Part shown: positions 8,597 to 17,393 of the stretch, piece after piece | Position numbering within the stretch: position 1 is the first letter of the stretch | Layout of the letters: each line of letters begins with the position of its first letter | From: Bacillota bacterium | GTDB taxonomy: Bacteria > Bacillota > Clostridia > Lachnospirales > Lachnospiraceae | DNA length: 64,000 nucleotides | Reading direction: 5' to 3' | Assembly: GCA_023390555.1 (NCBI GenBank) | Contig: JAEWCQ010000016.1 | Coordinates: 310,001-374,000 of the forward strand | Notes under the pieces: model-generated | What the model was told of the DNA's origin: nothing | Database searches by the model: none | The model's input: the letters and a program-made list of their open reading frames with translations, nothing else | Program-made: the position numbers and the translations under genes

Positions 8597-9700
8597 ATGT
8601 TAGAAATCGGGAGTACAACTATTATTATGAAGATTGCAATTGTAGGGAGCGGCGGGATCGCCCATACCCATGTAGAAGAAATAAAAAAACTTGGCCTGGA
8701 AGTGAAGACGGTCATAAGCAGAGATCAAAAGCAGGCACAGGAATTCGCAGAACGATATGGCATAGAAACATATACAGGAGATTTTGCGGCGGCACTTGCC
8801 GAAGATATCGGCAGTGTACATGTCTGTACGCCCCCTGCGCTTCACCATGATATGGTCAGACAGATTCTTGCCGCGGGAAAGCACGTTGTCTGCGAGAAAC
8901 CACTCTGCCTTACTGCTGCGGAGGCCATGGAACTGGCTTTGCTTGCGCAGGAAAAGCAGGTGACGGCGGCAATTGACTTTAATGTCCGATATTATGAAGC
9001 CTGTCGGAACATGAGGAAAATGGCAGTTGGCGGAGAGCTTGGAAGACTCTGCCTGATACATGGTTCTTATTTGCAGGAATTTCACGCATTACCGGAAGCG
9101 TACAGCTGGAGATATCAGGAAAAAACAGGTGGGAAGATGCGTGCGGTCACAGAAATCGGTTCCCACTATATCGATTTGGTACGTTTTTTGACGGGAGAGG
9201 AGATTGTGGAAGTGCGCGCAGATTTTGGTGTTTTCACGCCGGAACGTTATGAAAAAGACGGCATCATGTATGAAGAGCATCTGGAAGGCGCTGAAAAAAT
9301 AACAGTCCGTTCGGAGGATGCTGCGCTTGTATCCTTCCGGCTGGCAGGCGGAGCAATCGGAAATGTCGTGCTGTCAGAGGTATCACATGGACGCAGTAAT
9401 TATCTGAATTTGGAACTGACTGGGACGAAACAGTCCGTGTGGTGGAATTCGGAGGATTGCAACCGGCTGAGCAGCAGTCAGAAGGGACAGGGAATTCATT
9501 CCGGCATCAATGCATTTGGGGGTGGGTTTGCGGATACGATCGGAAGGCTCTTTGCTGAGGTTTATGGTGCGATTACTTTCGGAGAAACACATACCTATCC
9601 GGATTTTACAGATGGATACCGTAATCTGTCGGTATGTGAAGCTGTTTATAAAAGCAGCCAGGACAATTCCGCATGGACAAAGGTGCAACTTGCAATCTGA
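8597..9700 (+). CDS. Gfo/Idh/MocA family oxidoreductase
   Basis: A 367-residue NAD(P)-dependent sugar-type dehydrogenase. A Rossmann nucleotide-binding motif IAIVGSGGIAHTH lies near residues 13-25 and the family signature CEKPLCL, with the conserved Lys of EKP, near residue 99. The C-terminal alpha/beta domain carries EIGSHYIDLVRFL. The ATG at 8597 has AAGGA upstream; an alternative ATG at 8627 lies closer to the Rossmann fold but has no well-placed ribosome binding site. The substrate is unknown, as is usual in this family (myo-inositol, glucose-fructose, or other polyols). The gene is separated from the GH13 operon by a terminator and followed 85 nt later by a DUF985 cupin gene. Confidence 0.88.
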   Translation: MLEIGSTTIIMKIAIVGSGGIAHTHVEEIKKLGLEVKTVISRDQKQAQEFAERYGIETYTGDFAAALAEDIGSVHVCTPPALHHDMVRQILAAGKHVVCEKPLCLTAAEAMELALLAQEKQVTAAIDFNVRYYEACRNMRKMAVGGELGRLCLIHGSYLQEFHALPEAYSWRYQEKTGGKMRAVTEIGSHYIDLVRFLTGEEIVEVRADFGVFTPERYEKDGIMYEEHLEGAEKITVRSEDAALVSFRLAGGAIGNVVLSEVSHGRSNYLNLELTGTKQSVWWNSEDCNRLSSSQKGQGIHSGINAFGGGFADTIGRLFAEVYGAITFGETHTYPDFTDGYRNLSVCEAVYKSSQDNSAWTKVQLAI

Positions 9701-9785
9701 AACGTGCGATTGATCTGAACTGGGCTGGTTATAAGACATTGATAAGAAATAGATGAAAAGAAATGGATGATAAGAGGAGAAATGC

Positions 9786-10328
9786 ATGCTAGATTTAAGC
9801 GATCACAAGATCCATCCCGATACAAAAAAGGTCATTGAGCAATATGGCTTTGAAATGCTTCCGGTAGAGGGGACACTCTATAAAAATACCTATCAGTCTG
9901 TTGACAAACTGCCATCGGGCGGACCGGCGGGAACGGCGATGATCGGACTGTATGCAAAGTATCCGCTCAGTGTTTCCTGTTTTCACCGCCTGCAGTATGA
10001 TGAAGTGTGGCATGTTTACGGGGGAGATCCTTTCCGGCTGATTCTTTTATATGAAGACGGAACAAGCGAGGATATCCTCATGGGAAATGATTCCGGCAAG
10101 GGGGAACATGTCCAGTTTGTCGTTCCGAAAAACACCTGGCAGGCAGGCTGTATGATGCCGGGAGGAAGATATTCCCTGTATGGATGCACTGTCGTACCGG
10201 GATTCACTGGGGCATGTTTTGAAGCCGGTGCTGCGGAGGAACTGATTAAGCAATATCCGGACAGAGAAGACGACATCCGAATGCTGAGCGTCAACGGGGA
10301 CGAAAAAAGCATGCCGGAAAATGTTTGA
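9786..10328 (+). CDS. DUF985 (Cupin_5) family protein
   Basis: A 180-residue protein matching the DUF985 cupin family (YML079w-like) by the core motif FHRLQYDEVWHVYGGDP, a following LLYEDGTSEDILMG strand pair and the QFVVPKNTWQAG segment. These form a single small-molecule-binding jelly roll. The biochemical role of DUF985 proteins is not established. The gene starts at an ATG after AGGAGAAATGC and lies downstream of the Gfo/Idh oxidoreductase, probably co-transcribed with it; a link through carbohydrate metabolism is inference only. Confidence 0.85.
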   Translation: MLDLSDHKIHPDTKKVIEQYGFEMLPVEGTLYKNTYQSVDKLPSGGPAGTAMIGLYAKYPLSVSCFHRLQYDEVWHVYGGDPFRLILLYEDGTSEDILMGNDSGKGEHVQFVVPKNTWQAGCMMPGGRYSLYGCTVVPGFTGACFEAGAAEELIKQYPDREDDIRMLSVNGDEKSMPENV

Positions 10329-10685
10329 AATCAGCGCAGCTGCAATAGAAAGCCCGGAAGATGTTGACAATCTCTGCAGAGTAGAATATTATAATTTTAT
10401 TATAACCAAAAGCGAGGAATGTGTTTGTTAATTGTATTTGATTGTGGAAAATAAGGAATTTATGAGTGGTATGTGAGAACGGCAGAAGGTCGGCGGCTTT
10501 GTTAAGCCAGAGCTGATGTTTGTTTTTTGTACCATAATCCATGTCAGATACTGTTTTCGCGGCTGGACGGAGTGAGCAGAAATGTGAGCCTGTGAAGTAT
10601 GCATCTGTGCATGTTTCATAGGTTTTTTATTTTCCTTTTTTATTGGATCACGAATCATGGAAGAATAGAAAGGAAAACAAATACA
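10329..10685. other. Intergenic stretch of 357 bp with no recognised gene
   Basis: No convincing gene. A 36-codon frame starting at 10322 overlaps the end of the cupin gene and looks accidental. The stretch contains AT-rich sequence with TATAAT-like matches near 10391-10403 that could be the promoter for the following MutS2-like gene, plus a GGCGGCTTTGTTAAGCC short hairpin near 10491-10507. Confidence 0.5.
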
Positions 10686-12620
10686 ATGAATCAGACATTT
10701 GAAATAATCGGATTTGAATATATCAGAAATTTACTTGAAGCATGCACCGGCACGGCACAGGGAAAGAGGATGGTACAGGAATTACTGCCGTATTTATCCG
10801 AATCGGAATTACGGAAAAATCTAAGGGATACCACGCAGGCGAGACAGCTGTTGGAACAGATTGGTACGCCGCCGATTCCGCGTATGGAACAAATAGACAA
10901 AAAACTGGATCAGTGTGTCAGAGGGGAATTACTTTCTCCGGAAGAGCTCGAACAGTTCGGAATGTTTCTAAGCGCAGTGGGAAGGCTGAAGTCCTATTTG
11001 GAAAAGGGTACAGAAAAGCAGATCGGACTTGCATTTTACGGAGAAAATCTGATCTGCCCGATGCAGCTGGCAGACGATATCGACCGTTCGATACGATATA
11101 CGGGCGTGGATGATTATGCCTCGGGTCTACTGAACGATATCCGCAGGAAGCTGCGTATACTGGAACAAAATATCGAGGAGAAGACGGAAAAGGCACTGAG
11201 AAGCAGCCGATCCTATCTTGCAGACTCTTTTGTGGTAAACCGAAATGGACGGACCTGCATTCCGGTGAAAAAGGAATATAAATCAAAGGTGGCAGGGAGT
11301 GTCATCGATACTTCTGCGACGGGAGCGACGCTATTTATCGAGCCAAAAGCAGCGGCCGCGCTCCGGGAAGAATATGAGCTGCTGAAAATAGACGAAGACA
11401 GTGAAGAACGCCGTATTATATATACGCTGATGAGCCAGATCGCCGATTGGGAAACGGAACTGAGGGAAGATATCCGGGTCATCGGTATGCTGGATTTTGT
11501 TTTCGCAAAGGGCAAACTAAGTATGGATCTGCAGGCTGTGGAACCGCATATCAATCTGGAGCGGGTGATACGGCTCAAACAGGCCAGACATCCGATGCTT
11601 TTACCGAAGGAATGTGTACCGCTGGATTTTGAGATCGGCCAGGCAATACGCGGCATGATCATCACCGGTCCGAACACCGGAGGAAAGACAGTTGTGATGA
11701 AAACGGTGGCACTGTTAAGCGTGATGGCATGCTCGGGTCTGCATATTCCCTGTGAAGAGGCGGATATTGCGATGAACAGTCTCGTACTTTGTGATATAGG
11801 GGACGGGCAGAATATTTCCGACAGTCTTTCCACCTTTTCCGCGCATATACGGAAAATAATGGAGATACTGCAGTGTATAGACCGGGAGAGTCTGGTGATT
11901 CTGGATGAACCCGGTGCGGGAACCGATCCTGCGGAAGGTATGGGAATTGCGGTTGCGGTATTGGAAGAACTGAGAAAGAGCGGCTGTCTGTTTCTTGTGA
12001 CGACCCATTATCCGGAGGTGAAAGAGTATGCAGATCGCCATGCAGAGATAGAAAATGCCAGAATGGCATTTGACCGGGAGACTTTCCGGCCGTTGTACCG
12101 GCTTGAAATCGGAAAAGCGGGAGAAAGCTGTGCACTATACATTGCAAGACGTCTGGGTGTACCGGCGGGCATCTTAAAAGTTGCGGCAAGGGAAGCCTAT
12201 AGGGAACTTTCGGAGAAACTTTGTAAAGAACTGGATCTGGATACAGAAAATGACGGAACCGAAGATTTTGCCAAAAAGAAAACGCCAACGGGAATTCAAA
12301 GGACAAAAGAACCGAAAAAAGAGCCGGTTCATGGAGTCGAATTTCACCGTGGAGACAGCGTAACGATTCTGCCGGAAAACAAGATCGGCATAGTCATAAA
12401 GCCGGCAGACCGCCGAGGCAACGTCCTGATTCAGATTCGAAAGGAAAAACTGCTGGTGAATCATAAAAGGTTGAAGTTAAAAGTGGCAGCGGACGAACTC
12501 TATCCGGAGGACTATGACTTCTCGATTCTCTTTGATTCCGTGGAAAATCGGAAGGCAAGACATAAAATGCAAAAGGGGCATCAGCAGGATCTGGAGATTC
12601 ATCTGGAAGAACTGGATTAG
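10686..12620 (+). CDS. MutS2-like ATPase lacking the Smr nuclease domain
   Basis: A 644-residue MutS-family ATPase. The N-terminal lever/clamp region (about 1-300) resembles MutS2. The ATPase domain has Walker A GPNTGGKT at 328-335, the signature region STFSAHI near 382, Walker B LVILDEPGAGTD with Asp407/Glu408, and TTHYPEVK. MutS2 proteins are usually about 780 residues and end in a Smr endonuclease domain with a DLRG motif; here the protein ends at HLEELD and that domain is absent. The mismatch-recognition domain I of MutS is also missing. The frame is open back to 10599, but ATG 10686 matches the family start and has AAAGGA upstream. A role in DNA or ribosome-collision processing is uncertain. 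Confidence 0.82.
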   Translation: MNQTFEIIGFEYIRNLLEACTGTAQGKRMVQELLPYLSESELRKNLRDTTQARQLLEQIGTPPIPRMEQIDKKLDQCVRGELLSPEELEQFGMFLSAVGRLKSYLEKGTEKQIGLAFYGENLICPMQLADDIDRSIRYTGVDDYASGLLNDIRRKLRILEQNIEEKTEKALRSSRSYLADSFVVNRNGRTCIPVKKEYKSKVAGSVIDTSATGATLFIEPKAAAALREEYELLKIDEDSEERRIIYTLMSQIADWETELREDIRVIGMLDFVFAKGKLSMDLQAVEPHINLERVIRLKQARHPMLLPKECVPLDFEIGQAIRGMIITGPNTGGKTVVMKTVALLSVMACSGLHIPCEEADIAMNSLVLCDIGDGQNISDSLSTFSAHIRKIMEILQCIDRESLVILDEPGAGTDPAEGMGIAVAVLEELRKSGCLFLVTTHYPEVKEYADRHAEIENARMAFDRETFRPLYRLEIGKAGESCALYIARRLGVPAGILKVAAREAYRELSEKLCKELDLDTENDGTEDFAKKKTPTGIQRTKEPKKEPVHGVEFHRGDSVTILPENKIGIVIKPADRRGNVLIQIRKEKLLVNHKRLKLKVAADELYPEDYDFSILFDSVENRKARHKMQKGHQQDLEIHLEELD

Positions 12621-12702
12621 ATTTCTATGGCGGCTGCGTTCCTCCTATGTTATAATCATACCTGTTTCATCAGGAAGTAAGGAAAGACGGAGATAGAAAA
12701 AG

Positions 12703-13866
12703 ATGGTAAGTCAGAAGGAACAGGAACGAGAAGAAAAACAAAGAGATCTTACGATAGAGCAGTTAAAGCAGCTGAGGCAGGAGGAGTATCTGCTCGTGGA
12801 TATCCGGGATGCAGATGCTTACCTGCATGGATATATTCCGGGAGCGGTCAATCTGCAAGAGGAAGAACTGCAGCAGAGGGATCTGCCGGATGATAAAAAG
12901 ATTATTCTGTACTGTATGAAGGGAATTATCAGTAAGGATGCCGCGGATTCCCTGGCAGAAAGAGGATATGATGCCTACAATCTGGCAGGAGGATATGGAG
13001 AATGGCTGATTCAGAGCTTTTCCAAGGTGGAACGGTATGAAGAAATCGAAAAAAGTATTCGCAAGAAATTCCACAAGGATCTGTTCAGTCGCTTTGCAAA
13101 GGCAATCAACGAATATGATTTGGTTCAGGAGGGCGATAAGATTGCGGTATGCATTTCCGGCGGAAAGGATTCCATGCTGATGGCCAAGCTCTTTCAGGAA
13201 TTGCAGAGGCATCATAAATTTCCGTTTGAGGTGGTCTATCTTGTCATGGACCCGGGATACAGTGAGACAAACCGGAAAGTGATTGAAAACAATGCACAGC
13301 TTTTGCATATTCCGATCACTGTTTTTGAGAGCGACATTTTTGAGTCGGTCTATGATATCGAGAAATCTCCATGTTATATCTGTGCAAGGATGAGGCGCGG
13401 TCATCTGTACAGCAAGGCAAAAGAGCTTGGATGCAATAAAATCGCACTGGGGCATCATTACGATGATGTCATTGAGACGATTCTGATGGGAATGCTGTAC
13501 GGAGCACAGGTGCAGACAATGATGCCGAAGCTTCACAGTACCAATTTTGAGGGCATGGAGCTCATCCGGCCGATGTATCTGATACGGGAAGATGATATTA
13601 TACACTGGCGCGATTACAATGATCTGCATTTTATCCAGTGCGCCTGCCGGTTTACAGATACCTGTACGACCTGCCGGAGTGACGGAAGCACCGGTTCCAA
13701 GAGAATGGAGGTCAAGAATCTCATACGACAGCTACATGAGACCAATCCATATGTGGAGGGCAACATTTTTCGCAGTGTGGAAAACGTGAACCTCGGGACA
13801 GTAATAGCATATAAGAAGGAAGGAATCCGGCACAATTTTCTGGATGATTATGGAAAAAATAATTAA
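12703..13866 (+). CDS. Rhodanese-TtcA fusion, tRNA 2-thiolation type PP-loop ATPase
   Basis: A 387-residue fusion. Residues about 15-110 form a rhodanese domain with the active cysteine in LYCMKG (Cys71). Residues about 120-380 form a TtcA/TtuA-class PP-loop ATPase with SGGKDS at 152-157, the CYIC pair Cys224/Cys227 and RMRRG, and further cysteines in CACRFTDTCTTC. TtcA-type enzymes adenylate a tRNA base and insert sulphur using an Fe-S cluster, giving 2-thiocytidine at position 32. The fused rhodanese could supply persulphide sulphur in the same polypeptide, which is inference. The gene lies about 80 nt after the MutS2-like gene and ends at a terminator. The exact tRNA target is not determinable here. 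Confidence 0.85.
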   Translation: MVSQKEQEREEKQRDLTIEQLKQLRQEEYLLVDIRDADAYLHGYIPGAVNLQEEELQQRDLPDDKKIILYCMKGIISKDAADSLAERGYDAYNLAGGYGEWLIQSFSKVERYEEIEKSIRKKFHKDLFSRFAKAINEYDLVQEGDKIAVCISGGKDSMLMAKLFQELQRHHKFPFEVVYLVMDPGYSETNRKVIENNAQLLHIPITVFESDIFESVYDIEKSPCYICARMRRGHLYSKAKELGCNKIALGHHYDDVIETILMGMLYGAQVQTMMPKLHSTNFEGMELIRPMYLIREDDIIHWRDYNDLHFIQCACRFTDTCTTCRSDGSTGSKRMEVKNLIRQLHETNPYVEGNIFRSVENVNLGTVIAYKKEGIRHNFLDDYGKNN

Positions 13867-13900
13867 AAAATACAAAATTAATATTTAGAAAAAATTAATA

Positions 13901-13937
13901 AAATTGTGATACACTCAAAAAGTATCACAATTTTTTT
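13901..13937 (+). terminator. Rho-independent terminator
   Basis: Perfect 12-bp stem AAATTGTGATAC / GTATCACAATTT with a 9-nt loop, followed by a run of T. A weaker AGACC/GGTCT hairpin with T5 follows at about 13955-13987. Confidence 0.85.
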
Positions 13938-14044
13938 GCGTTCGATTTTGGAAGAGACCGGTGTGAAACCTTTCTCTGGTCTTTTTCAGACGAATCTGAT
14001 AAAATAAGATTTTAGTGATAAATAAGATAAATGGATGATAGTGG

Positions 14045-14767
14045 ATGATGACAGAAGAAACGATGTTTGGAAAGTGGTATCGCAGGTGGTTCGGCAAATG
14101 GATACCGGAATATGGTGTGCTGGTTCTGCTGGCCTGCGGCATATTTAATAATTTTATATACTGGGGCACTCAGAGACTGGCAGAGAATACATATCATTAC
14201 GATTTGACGTCTGCGATCGACAGGAAGATACCGTTTGTAAAAGAGTGGATCATCATCTATGTGGTTTGTTTCGCCTTTTGGACTTTTAATTATATACTGA
14301 TATCCCGCGAGGGAAAAGAGAAGTGGTATCGGTTCGCGACAGCAGATCTGATGTCCAGATTGATTTGCGGCATATTTTTTGTCCTGCTGCCTACGACGAA
14401 TGTGCGCCCGCAGGTAACCGGAAATGATTTTTGCAGCTGGCTGGTAAATTTTGTCTATACAGTGGATGCGCCTACAAATCTGTTTCCGTCCATTCATTGC
14501 CTCGTGAGCTGGTTTTGTTTTATCGGAGTAAGAAAGAGTAAGAAAATCCCAATGTGGTATAAAGTGTTTTCTCTCGTATTTGCTATTCTGGTGTGTGCAT
14601 CTACCCAGTTTACGAAACAGCATTACCTGCCGGATGTGGCAGGCGGAATCCTGATAGCGGAGCTGTGTTACTATATTACGAATCATACACGGATATATCT
14701 CGGTGTAGAGCGATTTTTTGACCGGGTGGGCCGGGTGATATTTGGGGTGATGCGTTATGATGAGTAA
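14045..14767 (+). CDS. PAP2-family membrane phosphatase
   Basis: A 240-residue membrane protein with about six spans. The PAP2 signature is present in the lipid-phosphatase form: PSIHCLVSW near residues 151-159 (the PSGH-type motif) and STQFTKQHYLPDVAGG near 189-204 (the SRxxxxxHxxxD-type motif, with the catalytic His and Asp). Such enzymes remove phosphate from phosphatidate, undecaprenyl pyrophosphate or similar lipids. Start could be 14045 or the adjacent ATG at 14048. The stop overlaps the next gene by 11 nt and the cluster continues with pssA and psd, so a glycerophospholipid substrate is likely but inferred. Confidence 0.85.
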   Translation: MMTEETMFGKWYRRWFGKWIPEYGVLVLLACGIFNNFIYWGTQRLAENTYHYDLTSAIDRKIPFVKEWIIIYVVCFAFWTFNYILISREGKEKWYRFATADLMSRLICGIFFVLLPTTNVRPQVTGNDFCSWLVNFVYTVDAPTNLFPSIHCLVSWFCFIGVRKSKKIPMWYKVFSLVFAILVCASTQFTKQHYLPDVAGGILIAELCYYITNHTRIYLGVERFFDRVGRVIFGVMRYDE

Positions 14768-15788
14768 GCGAAAAGGGATTCTTAATACCGTATTTCTGAC
14801 GGCGGTCTTTGTCATCACCTTATACTATATCTTCCATGGTCAGGATATGGGAGAACTGCTTGAGTACATCCGAAGTGCGGATATCCGGTACTGGGTGGCA
14901 GCAGTTTTTTGTGTGCTGTTTTTTATTGCGAGTGAATCTGTAATCATTTTTTATATGATGCATACAATCAAACATAAGGTTCGTCTTTTACACTGTCTGC
15001 TGTACTCCTTTATCGGATTTTTCTTCAGCTGTATTACGCCTTCGGCGACAGGAGGACAGCCTGCACAGATTTATTATATGCGCAAGGATAAGATCCCCGT
15101 TCCGGTATCGACTCTGGTATTGATGATCGTGACGATTACCTACAAGATGGTACTGGTGTTGATTGGTGCAGTTGTTTTTATCTTCCGTCCGGTAAAAATC
15201 ATGCATTATCTGCAGCCGGTTCTGGGCTGGTGCTATTTGGGGCTTGCACTCAATGTTTTTTGTGTGGCGTTCATGATGCTGCTTGTCTTTCATCCGACCA
15301 TGGCAAAAAATATGCTTGTGATCATCATTAAGGCGCTCAGCCGGATTCATCTGGTCAAACGTCAGGATCACTATCTGGAAAAAGTGGAACATGCAATGCA
15401 GCAGTATCAGGATGTTGCGGTGTATTTTGGAACACATAAGCTGGTTGTATGGAATGTACTTGTGATTACGATCATCCAAAGGCTCGTCATGTTTTATGTT
15501 ACGTATCTGACCTATCAGTCATTTGGACTGAAGGGCACGGATATGGTAACAATCGTCACTCTGCAGGGAATGATATCGGTAGCGGTGGAGATGCTTCCGC
15601 TTCCCGGCGGAATGGGAATCAGTGAAAAGCTGTTTCTTGCAATGTTTGCACCGATCTGCGGAAAACTCACATTACCGGCGATGGTAATAAGCAGAGGTTT
15701 GAGTTTTTACACGGAATTGATTATCAGTGCAATATTTACAATTGCCGCGCATTGGGTGATAGGAAGAGAAAGAGAGAGGAAAAAGTAA
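14757..15788 (+). CDS. UPF0104 / LPG-synthase-type flippase-domain membrane protein
   Basis: A 343-residue protein with about eight membrane spans belonging to the lysylphosphatidylglycerol synthase transmembrane (UPF0104, YbhN-like) family. Family-typical segments are CITPSATGGQPAQIYYMRK near residues 95-113 and EMLPLPGGMGISEKLF near residues 279-294. Only the membrane part is present; the soluble aminoacyl-transferase domain of MprF is missing. It overlaps the PAP2 gene by 11 nt and is followed 1 nt later by pssA. Lipid translocation or transfer of a lipid head group is suggested by family and context but has not been shown for such stand-alone proteins. Confidence 0.83.
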   Translation: MMSKRKGILNTVFLTAVFVITLYYIFHGQDMGELLEYIRSADIRYWVAAVFCVLFFIASESVIIFYMMHTIKHKVRLLHCLLYSFIGFFFSCITPSATGGQPAQIYYMRKDKIPVPVSTLVLMIVTITYKMVLVLIGAVVFIFRPVKIMHYLQPVLGWCYLGLALNVFCVAFMMLLVFHPTMAKNMLVIIIKALSRIHLVKRQDHYLEKVEHAMQQYQDVAVYFGTHKLVVWNVLVITIIQRLVMFYVTYLTYQSFGLKGTDMVTIVTLQGMISVAVEMLPLPGGMGISEKLFLAMFAPICGKLTLPAMVISRGLSFYTELIISAIFTIAAHWVIGRERERKK

Positions 15789-15789
15789 A

Positions 15790-16470
15790 ATGATAGGTTT
15801 TTACGATTATACGGTGGTACTTACATATGTCAGTCTGGTCTGTTCGGTGTTTGGAATGACGCAGGCAATCGACGGAAGATTTCGGGTTGCAATTGTTTGC
15901 CTTGCACTGTCAGGACTTTGTGACATGTTCGACGGTAAGATTGCAAGAACAAAGAAAAACCGTACGGATGACCAGAAGCTGTTTGGCGTGCAGATTGACT
16001 CTTTGTGCGATGTGATCTGTTTCGGCGTTTTTCCTGCAATGATCTGCTATGTGCTCGGTGTCCGCGGAATTCTGGGCGGAGTTGTCATTGCCTATTACAG
16101 TGTCTGCTCCGTGATCAGACTCGGATTTTTTAATGTGCTGGAAACGAACCGGCAGAGAGAAGAGGAAGGAGCCAATAAGTATTACCATGGTCTGCCTATC
16201 ACCACGATGGCAATCGTACTGCCACTGGTTTTTCTTTTGAATTTTGTTATTTCAGAATGGGAATTCAAGTGGGTGCTTCTGGGAACACTCTTTGTGGTGG
16301 GAACGCTGTTTATTGTGAATTTTAAGCTTAGAAAGCCTACCAACAGACAGCTGTGCTTTCTTGTGATTCTGGTGGCGTGTGCGGTGGCGGCGATTCTGTT
16401 TTTTTCCAGATATCATGTAATCCGCATGCCCGTTCGTGAAAATGCATTGATGGAAGAATTGATGAAATAG
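15790..16470 (+). CDS. pssA: CDP-diacylglycerol-serine O-phosphatidyltransferase
   Basis: A 226-residue CDP-alcohol phosphatidyltransferase that makes phosphatidylserine from CDP-diacylglycerol and serine. The active-site signature D-x2-DG-x2-AR-x(n)-G-x3-D-x3-D is complete: DMFDGKIAR starts at Asp45, followed by GVQIDSLCD. About six to seven membrane spans are seen. It is placed between the UPF0104 gene and psd, which decarboxylates its product, so the serine specificity is well supported by context. AGTAAA spacing and the 1-nt gap to the upstream stop suggest coupled translation. Confidence 0.93.
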   Translation: MIGFYDYTVVLTYVSLVCSVFGMTQAIDGRFRVAIVCLALSGLCDMFDGKIARTKKNRTDDQKLFGVQIDSLCDVICFGVFPAMICYVLGVRGILGGVVIAYYSVCSVIRLGFFNVLETNRQREEEGANKYYHGLPITTMAIVLPLVFLLNFVISEWEFKWVLLGTLFVVGTLFIVNFKLRKPTNRQLCFLVILVACAVAAILFFSRYHVIRMPVRENALMEELMK

Positions 16471-16482
16471 AGGGAAGTTCGG

Positions 16483-17349
16483 ATGAAGTGTGTGGATCGC
16501 AATGGATATGAGATAAAACAGAATGAGACGCAGAATAAAGTGCTTGCGTTTCTCTATCAGACAAAGACGGGAAGAAAACTGCTCAAAAGGCTCGTGCAGC
16601 CTGGCGTATCACAATTTGTGGGATTTTGGATGAATCTTCCGATTTCCAGATGGCTGATTGGACCGTTCATCAAAAAGAATGAGATCGATTTGTCGGAATA
16701 TGAGAACCGGGACTATTTTTCATATAATGATTTTTTTACAAGAAAAATCAGAGAGGGATGCCGCAGAATCGATGAGAAGCCGGAGCATCTGATTGCACCC
16801 TGCGACAGTAAATTGAGTGTATGTGAGATTACCAGCGATGCGCGTTTTCAAATTAAGGACACGCTGTATTCTATGGAAAGTCTCGTTCGAAGCAAAAAAC
16901 TTGCCGCCCGCTATGAGGGAGGTACCTTGCTGGTATTTCGCCTTACGGTGGATGATTATCACCGCTTCTGTTATGTGGATGACGGAAAAAAGACGAAAAA
17001 TTATCGTATTCCGGGTGTGTTTCATACAGTGAACCCGCTTGCAAATGATGTAGTGCCTGTTTATAAGGAGAACACCAGAGAATTTTCGGTTTTAAAGAGT
17101 GAGAATTTCGGAAACATTCTGATGATGGAGGTCGGTGCGCTGCTCGTTGGTAAGATCGTGAATTACCATGGGGAAGCAAAGGTCATCCGGGGAGAGGAAA
17201 AGGGGAGATTTGAGTTCGGCGGTTCTACCGTGATTCTTTGTCTGGAAAAGGAAAGAGCTGTCATCGATGCCGATATTCTTGAGAATTCTGCAAAGGGAGC
17301 GGAAACGGTCGTTAAGATGGGGGAAAAGATCGCAGTTTCCCGTATTTAG
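16483..17349 (+). CDS. psd: Phosphatidylserine decarboxylase proenzyme
   Basis: A 288-residue pyruvoyl-dependent decarboxylase that converts phosphatidylserine to phosphatidylethanolamine. The self-cleavage site is the FEFGGST motif; Ser248 would become the pyruvoyl group at the start of the alpha chain. Other conserved segments are DYHRFCYVDDG (catalytic His region) and HTVNPLA. Length and motif correspond to the clostridial type of Psd (GGST rather than LGST). The gene starts 12 nt after pssA with an AGAGGGAAG site and closes the lipid cluster. Confidence 0.95.
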   Translation: MKCVDRNGYEIKQNETQNKVLAFLYQTKTGRKLLKRLVQPGVSQFVGFWMNLPISRWLIGPFIKKNEIDLSEYENRDYFSYNDFFTRKIREGCRRIDEKPEHLIAPCDSKLSVCEITSDARFQIKDTLYSMESLVRSKKLAARYEGGTLLVFRLTVDDYHRFCYVDDGKKTKNYRIPGVFHTVNPLANDVVPVYKENTREFSVLKSENFGNILMMEVGALLVGKIVNYHGEAKVIRGEEKGRFEFGGSTVILCLEKERAVIDADILENSAKGAETVVKMGEKIAVSRI

Positions 17350-17393
17350 GCGAGTACTGAATTCTCAGACAACGGAAGCTATTGGAGAGGTAT

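Noticed and set aside
13952..13987. Second terminator after the rhodanese-TtcA gene
   Set aside because: The AGACC/GGTCT stem is only five pairs with a long loop; noted within the neighbouring terminator entry rather than called separately.
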